Below, piece after piece: positions 4,863 through 7,803 of a stretch of 7,803 nucleotides of DNA. The first letter of the stretch is position 1. The number at the start of each line of letters is the position of its first letter. Source of the DNA: JBBDXI01 sp040902425. Its GTDB lineage: Bacteria > Planctomycetota > Phycisphaerae > Phycisphaerales > UBA1924. The stretch covers positions 1 through 7,803 of the forward strand of contig JBBDXI010000021.1 in NCBI GenBank assembly GCA_040902425.1, in the 5' to 3' direction. The notes beneath the pieces are model-generated. The model searched no databases. It was not told the DNA's origin and saw only the letters and a program-made list of their open reading frames with translations. The translations under genes were made by a program, and so were the position numbers.

Positions 4863-5758
4863 TCGCCCGATGTCGGATGTGGGATGTCGGATGGCGGATG
4901 TCGGGGTCTGCGGCACATCCGACATCCGACATCCCACATCCGACATCGGATCGCGCGTTCACGCTCATCGAGCTCCTCGTCACGATCGCCGTGCTCGCCC
5001 TGCTCATCGGCCTGCTCCTCCCCGCCATCGCGGGCGCCCGGGAGTCCGCCCGCACCGTCGGCTGTCTCTCCAACCAGCGGCAGTTGATCCTCGCCTGGAC
5101 CGCGTACGCGAACGACCACCGCGGGCTCGCCATGCCGCTGGAGCTCGACGCCCCCGACGCTCTGGTCTACTGGTTCGGCGCGGTGTTCCACGCCGACGCC
5201 TCGGTCGATCACGCCCGCGGCTACCTGGGCCCCTACCTGGCCTCCGGCTTGCACGAGCGGTCCGTCTACGAGTGCCCCGCCCAGCCCTGGGGCACCTACC
5301 GGCCCCAGCCGATCGCCGGCCCGCCACCCGGCCGCGCGACCAGCACCTACGGCTACAACGGCTACTACCTGTGCCCCGCCGGCACCCCCGGCTGGCGCGA
5401 CTCGATCGGACACCAGCGGTGGAAGTCCCTCGCCGATGTCGAGCGGCCGGCCGAGCTGCTCGTGTTCGCCGACACGCTCCTCCCCGCGGCGACACCCCTG
5501 AACAACCCGCTCCTCGACCCGCCGATGCTCTTCTCCGCGGGCTCGTGGTCGTCCAACCCCTCCCCCACCACCGCTTTCCGTCACGGCCGCCGGGGCTCAG
5601 CCCCGGGGTCCGCCGCCACCGCGCGCGCGGACGCGAGCGCCCGCGCGGTCCCAGGCCGACCGGAGTGGCTCACGCACGCACGCCTCGGCATCGGCTCGGT
5701 CGGGACGGCCAACGACCCTCACTACATCCCCGACTGGCGCTCCTGGCGCGCCCCGTAG
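4859..5758 (+). CDS. Prepilin-type N-terminal cleavage/methylation protein (H-X9-DG-like pseudopilin)
   Basis: The ATG at 4859 overlaps the previous stop (ATGA), indicating translational coupling. The product is 299 residues. The class III (prepilin) signal is SDRA/FTLIELL with predicted cleavage before Phe34 and the conserved Glu38 at +5; Ala replaces Gly at -1. A hydrophobic helix (34-55) and the usual GARESARTVGCLSNQRQL continuation follow. The globular part has ECPAQPWG, TYGYNGYYLCP, a HQRWKSLADVERPAELLVFADT segment and an AFRHGRRG..ADASARAV ending, which correspond to the planctomycete pilin-like family with a C-terminal His-X9-Asp-Gly motif. Here His242 and Asp258 are separated by 15 residues and Gly is replaced by Ala. 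Such proteins are processed by a prepilin peptidase and assemble in type II secretion or type IV pilus-like fibres. The 33-residue leader is unusually long because it encodes a heptamer palindrome (4868-4949). Its role in a B12-controlled operon is unknown. Confidence 0.85.
   Translation: MIARCRMWDVGWRMSGSAAHPTSDIPHPTSDRAFTLIELLVTIAVLALLIGLLLPAIAGARESARTVGCLSNQRQLILAWTAYANDHRGLAMPLELDAPDALVYWFGAVFHADASVDHARGYLGPYLASGLHERSVYECPAQPWGTYRPQPIAGPPPGRATSTYGYNGYYLCPAGTPGWRDSIGHQRWKSLADVERPAELLVFADTLLPAATPLNNPLLDPPMLFSAGSWSSNPSPTTAFRHGRRGSAPGSAATARADASARAVPGRPEWLTHARLGIGSVGTANDPHYIPDWRSWRAP
4868..4949. repeat. Heptamer-built palindrome inside the prepilin leader
   Basis: Five ATGTCGG-type heptamers run from 4870 to 4904 and five complementary ACATCCG-type heptamers from 4915 to 4949. 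The 26 bases at 4868-4893 are perfectly complementary to 4923-4948. After one mismatch, 4895-4901 pair with 4915-4921, leaving a 13-base loop (4902-4914). The full stem is therefore 33 paired positions with one mismatch. The element resembles REP-like or miniature palindromes that are common between genes in planctomycetes (recollection, not searched). It begins only 6 bases after the prepilin start codon and is translated as WDVGWRMS and the 7-residue period HPTSDIPHPTSD. GATCGC occurs on both sides (4861-4866 and 4949-4954), a possible target duplication. Confidence 0.9.
5590..5606. repeat. 17-base palindrome in the prepilin-like gene
   Basis: CCGGGGCT-C-AGCCCCGG is a perfect inverted repeat with 8-base arms and a single central base. 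It lies between the codons for His242 and Asp258 of the prepilin-like protein. The spacing of that motif is 6 residues (18 bases) longer than the family's usual His-X9-Asp-Gly, which fits an in-frame gain of about this size. It may be a small mobile palindrome accepted in a tolerant loop. Confidence 0.7.
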
Positions 5759-5766
5759 AGTTCGCC

Positions 5767-6021
5767 GTGCCCGATCCGTCCGACACCCCCGTCGACCGCT
5801 GCGTCTGCGTCAACGTGACCTTCGCCGAGCTGATCCGCCTCCGGCGCGAACGCGGGGCCGACCTCGCCGAGCTCCAGCGCCTCACCCGCTGCGCCACGAC
5901 CTGCACGATGTGCCTCCCCTACGTCAAGGCCGCCCTCGCCACCGGGCGCGAGCGGCTGCCCATCCTCTCCGAGGCGGACCTCGCCGCGCTCGCCGCACGG
6001 TCAGCCCGCGACCCCGGATGA
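5767..6021 (+). CDS. BFD-like [2Fe-2S]-binding protein
   Basis: This small protein of 84 residues starts most likely at the GTG at 5767, 8 bases after the prepilin stop, with a weak GAG at 5758-5760 as ribosome site. It carries the BFD-type cluster pattern: CVC (Cys12, Cys14), a helical NVTFAELIRLRRERGADLAELQRLT span, then CTMC (Cys46, Cys49). The Cys12 to Cys46 spacing fits bacterioferritin-associated ferredoxin-like [2Fe-2S] domains. An additional Cys42 precedes the second pair, and the usual Gly residues near it are Thr/Met. Residues 50-84 are a short helical tail. Bfd itself reduces bacterioferritin to release iron; other small BFD-like proteins are electron carriers of unknown partner. 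No bacterioferritin is seen here. Its place as the third gene of the riboswitch transcript suggests expression under low B12, but it is cytoplasmic in appearance (no signal peptide), unlike its two neighbours. The 3' end overlaps the convergent gene by 21 bases. Confidence 0.8.
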   Translation: MPDPSDTPVDRCVCVNVTFAELIRLRRERGADLAELQRLTRCATTCTMCLPYVKAALATGRERLPILSEADLAALAARSARDPG

Positions 6022-6513
6022 GGGGCCACGCTCCCGCCCGCACTCCGGGCAGATGCCCAGCGAGGCTCCCAGCTCGTACCCGCAGCCCGGGCACTCGCCG
6101 GGCGAGCGCCGGCGCCCGCCCCGCGCCAGCCGCCATCCCGCCCACGCCGCCAGCGGAATCGTGACCAGGAACACCGGTGCCCGGTACGCGTACGGCGGCC
6201 CCACACCGCTCGTGGTCGCGGAGTAGCGCCCGGTGCTCAGATCGAAGCGGGGCCACCAGGCCCCGGGGCTGGTCCGCCCCATCGCGATCTCCCGCGGTCC
6301 GCCCGCGCTCGGGTCCTTCCACGGCATCACGCGGACGGAGAGGTTGCCCCTGCTCAGCCAGGCATCCCCTCCCCACCCGGGCGCTTGGCCGATCCTCGGA
6401 AACCACAGCACGCCCACCCACCACCACGCGCTCGCGAGGGTGAGCATCCCGAGAACGATCATCGCCACCAGCACGCACCACCCCGCCCAGCGCCTCGCCC
6501 GTGCCCTGCCCAT
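6001..6513 (-). CDS. Two-TM membrane protein with C-terminal zinc ribbon, function unknown
   Basis: The 170-residue product begins MGRARARRW. It has a first membrane segment at about 11-38 (VLVAMIVLGMLTLASAWWW), a Trp/Gly/Pro-rich middle region (about 40-110, probably outside the cytoplasm), a second membrane segment at about 112-130, and a C-terminal zinc ribbon with Cys141, 144, 155 and 158 (CPGCGYEL..GICPECG). This arrangement is common in Phycisphaerae as short hypothetical proteins; I know no assigned function. The ATG at 6513 is supported by a -10-like box ending 6 bases upstream, and no ribosome site is evident. It runs convergent to the BFD-like gene and overlaps it by 21 bases. It lies downstream of rpoC on the same strand but is separated from it by a terminator, so it is probably expressed independently. 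Confidence 0.75.
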   Translation of the reverse strand: MGRARARRWAGWCVLVAMIVLGMLTLASAWWWVGVLWFPRIGQAPGWGGDAWLSRGNLSVRVMPWKDPSAGGPREIAMGRTSPGAWWPRFDLSTGRYSATTSGVGPPYAYRAPVFLVTIPLAAWAGWRLARGGRRRSPGECPGCGYELGASLGICPECGRERGPSSGVAG

Positions 6514-6519
6514 GGGCGC

Positions 6520-6525
6520 ACTCTA
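6520..6525 (-). promoter_or_regulatory. -10 box placed for a leaderless transcript
   Basis: Read on the - strand, TAGAGT is followed by 6 bases and then the ATG of the zinc-ribbon protein, which would put the transcription start at or next to the start codon. A poor -35-like TTTCCC lies 17 bases upstream. This spacing is typical of leaderless mRNAs. It is short and could be chance. Confidence 0.3.
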
Positions 6526-6545
6526 CGTGATCGCGGCCCACCGGG

Positions 6546-6576
6546 AAACAAAGAGGCCCACGCCTTCGCGTGGGCC
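6546..6576 (-). terminator. Intrinsic terminator of rpoC
   Basis: On the - strand, GGCCCACGC-GAAG-GCGTGGGCC forms a perfect 9-bp GC-rich stem with a 4-base loop (6555-6576). It is followed by TCTTTGTTT (6554 down to 6546). It starts about 31 bases past the rpoC stop. The + strand side lacks a T-run, so it acts in the rpoC direction. Confidence 0.85.
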
Positions 6577-6607
6577 CTTGTAACCAACGTGTCACTGTCA
6601 GGACGGC

Positions 6608-7803
6608 TCAGCCCTCGACCTGCGCCGGGGCCCCCTCCGTCGCGCCCGTCGTCACCTGCACCTGCGGCTGGCCCAGCTCCTCGCCGCGCTCGGCGCCGAG
6701 CGCTTCGGCCGCCTCCGCGGCCTCATCCAGCATCCGCTGCTCATCCTCGCTGTCGCCCGAGACCGGCTCGGCCAGCAGCTTGGCGCGGATGTCCTGGTAG
6801 GGCCGGAAGCCGGTGCCCGCCGGGATCAGGTGGCCCAGCAGCACGTTCTCCTTGAGGCCCACGAGGTGGTCCTCCGCCCCGCGCAACGCCGCCTCGGTGA
6901 GCACCTTGGTGGTCTCCTGGAAGCTGGCGCCCGAGAGGAACGACTCGCTCTGCAGCGAGGCCTTGGTGATGCCCAGGAGCAGCGTGCGGCCCGTCGCCGG
7001 TTTGGCCCGCTTCGCCTTCGCCGGCTCCTTGCCCTCGGCCTCGGCCCTTGCGTTGGCCTCCTTGATCAGGTCCTTGTCCACCAGGTCGTCCTTCTTCAGG
7101 TCCGTCCCGCCGGGCTCGGTAATCCGGTACAGGCGGCTGGCCGTGGCGTTCCGCAGCCGGAACTCGAACTTGTCCACCACCTCGTGGGGGAGCAGGTCGG
7201 TGTCGCCGGGGCTCTCGACGCGGACCTTGCGGAGCATGGCCGCCAGGATCAGCTCGATGTGCTTGTCGTTGATCACCACGCCCTGGGCCCGGTAGACGTT
7301 CTGGACCTCGTCCAGCATGTACGTCCACAGGGACTCCTCGCCCTTGATCCGCAGGATGTCGTGCGGCACCAGCGGGCCCTCCGTCAGCGGGTCGCCCGCC
7401 TGCACGTAGTCGCCCGTGTGCACCAGCAGGCCCTTGTCGGCCGGCACGTGGTGGTCCTTCTCGATCCCCGAGTCGGAGATCACGCGGATCGTCATCTTGC
7501 CCTTGCGCTTGTCGGAGTGGATTTCGACCCGCCCGGAGATCTCGGCCATCACCGCCGGGTCCTTGGGCTTGCGGGCCTCGAAGATCTCCGTCACGCGCGG
7601 CAGGCCGCCGACGATGTCCTGCGAGCCGCCGGCCGAGCGCGGCTGGCGGGCCAGCATCTGCCCGGCCTTGATCTCCTGGCCGTCCTTCACCTCCAGGCGT
7701 GCCCGGGCGGGCAGGTAGTGGAAGTCCAGGATGTTCCCCTGGGCGTCGACGATGTTGATCTGCGGGTGCAGGTCGCCCTTGTGCTCGATGACCACCAGCG
7801 CCT
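6608..7803 (-). CDS. rpoC: DNA-directed RNA polymerase beta' subunit, C-terminal part (5' partial)
   Basis: The frame is open to the window edge; 397 residues of the C-terminus are visible, from ALVVIEHKGDLHPQI to the stop at 6608-6610. Diagnostic beta' segments are SQDIVGGLPRVTEIFEARKP, GITKASLQSESFLSGASF, QETTKVLTEAALRGAEDHLV and GLKENVLLGHLIPAGTGFRP. These belong to the late part of the catalytic core subunit near the clamp and active-centre C-terminal elements. The segment between them (about LKKDDLVDKDLIKEANARAE..KAKRAKPATG) is a charged spacer of the variable kind. The final 55 residues are an acidic Glu/Ala-rich tail (SGDSEDEQRMLDEAAEAAEA), which is common in planctomycete and other beta' proteins. 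Codon use is uniform with its neighbours. The GTG at 7795 is an internal Val, not a start. The gene ends about 31 bases before a strong terminator, so it is the last gene of its operon. Confidence 0.97.
   Translation of the reverse strand, partial: ALVVIEHKGDLHPQINIVDAQGNILDFHYLPARARLEVKDGQEIKAGQMLARQPRSAGGSQDIVGGLPRVTEIFEARKPKDPAVMAEISGRVEIHSDKRKGKMTIRVISDSGIEKDHHVPADKGLLVHTGDYVQAGDPLTEGPLVPHDILRIKGEESLWTYMLDEVQNVYRAQGVVINDKHIELILAAMLRKVRVESPGDTDLLPHEVVDKFEFRLRNATASRLYRITEPGGTDLKKDDLVDKDLIKEANARAEAEGKEPAKAKRAKPATGRTLLLGITKASLQSESFLSGASFQETTKVLTEAALRGAEDHLVGLKENVLLGHLIPAGTGFRPYQDIRAKLLAEPVSGDSEDEQRMLDEAAEAAEALGAERGEELGQPQVQVTTGATEGAPAQVEG

Noticed and set aside
4332..4946. - strand open frame beginning MSDVGCRMSDV
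   Set aside because: The N-terminal repeats only read through the heptamer palindrome, and the rest is antisense to the propeller and dockerin coding region.
4868..4949. CRISPR-like array
   Set aside because: The units are 7-base heptamers in two inverted blocks without spacers. The structure is a palindrome, not repeats alternating with unique sequence.
4861..4954. Transposon insertion with GATCGC target duplication in the prepilin leader
   Set aside because: Only 6 bases match exactly, no transposase is present, and deleting one copy does not restore a sensible frame. Kept only as a possibility in the findings.

Overview
The window is very GC-rich, densely coding bacterial DNA. It almost certainly comes from a planctomycete of the Phycisphaerae type. 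Supporting marks are a C-terminal tandem GC-type dockerin (YANCDGST..PVLNVGDFGCF), a PEP-CTERM-like tail with a PAP variant, a FTLIEL prepilin-like protein of the H-X9-DG kind, a short membrane protein with a CPGCGYEL..CPECG zinc ribbon, GGATGTC-type heptamer palindromes, and a dksA-like/lspA gene pair. This taxonomic reading rests on recognised family style, not on a database search.

Layout. Positions 1-694 (+) hold the 3' part of a DksA/TraR-family regulator that has lost its zinc-finger cysteines. It overlaps lspA (691-1416, +), lipoprotein signal peptidase. After a 141-base gap comes osmC (1558-1989, +), a peroxiredoxin-like protein. A pyrimidine-rich repeat (1991-2034) separates osmC from a strong sigma70-like promoter (2052-2081), whose predicted start point coincides with the 5' edge of a clear cobalamin (B12) riboswitch (2088-2267). 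A 207-base leader with several hairpins follows.

Downstream of the riboswitch are three tightly packed + strand genes: a 795-residue secreted protein (2475-4862; surface domain, PEP-CTERM-like tail, PQQ-type beta-propeller, dockerin pair), a prepilin-like protein (4859-5758, ATGA overlap with the first), and an 84-residue BFD-like [2Fe-2S] protein (5767-6021). The likely sense of this operon is B12-repressed production of extracellular or surface machinery. That makes it a candidate cobalamin capture system, functionally comparable to the riboswitch-controlled surface B12 binders of Bacteroidetes (BtuG is also a beta-propeller). No recognisable transporter, TonB receptor or cobalamin-synthesis enzyme is in the window, so the function is inferred from regulation and architecture.

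The - strand at the right holds a small two-TM zinc-ribbon protein (6001-6513), convergent with and overlapping the BFD-like gene, then a good intrinsic terminator (6546-6576), then the 3' part of rpoC (6608-7803, running off the window).

The most notable points are the riboswitch operon itself, an internal Shine-Dalgarno/GTG plus second signal-peptide-like segment at the fusion point of the large secreted protein, a 34-bp heptamer-built palindrome placed inside the prepilin leader coding sequence, and a 17-bp palindrome that appears to have expanded the prepilin's C-terminal H-X9-DG motif.
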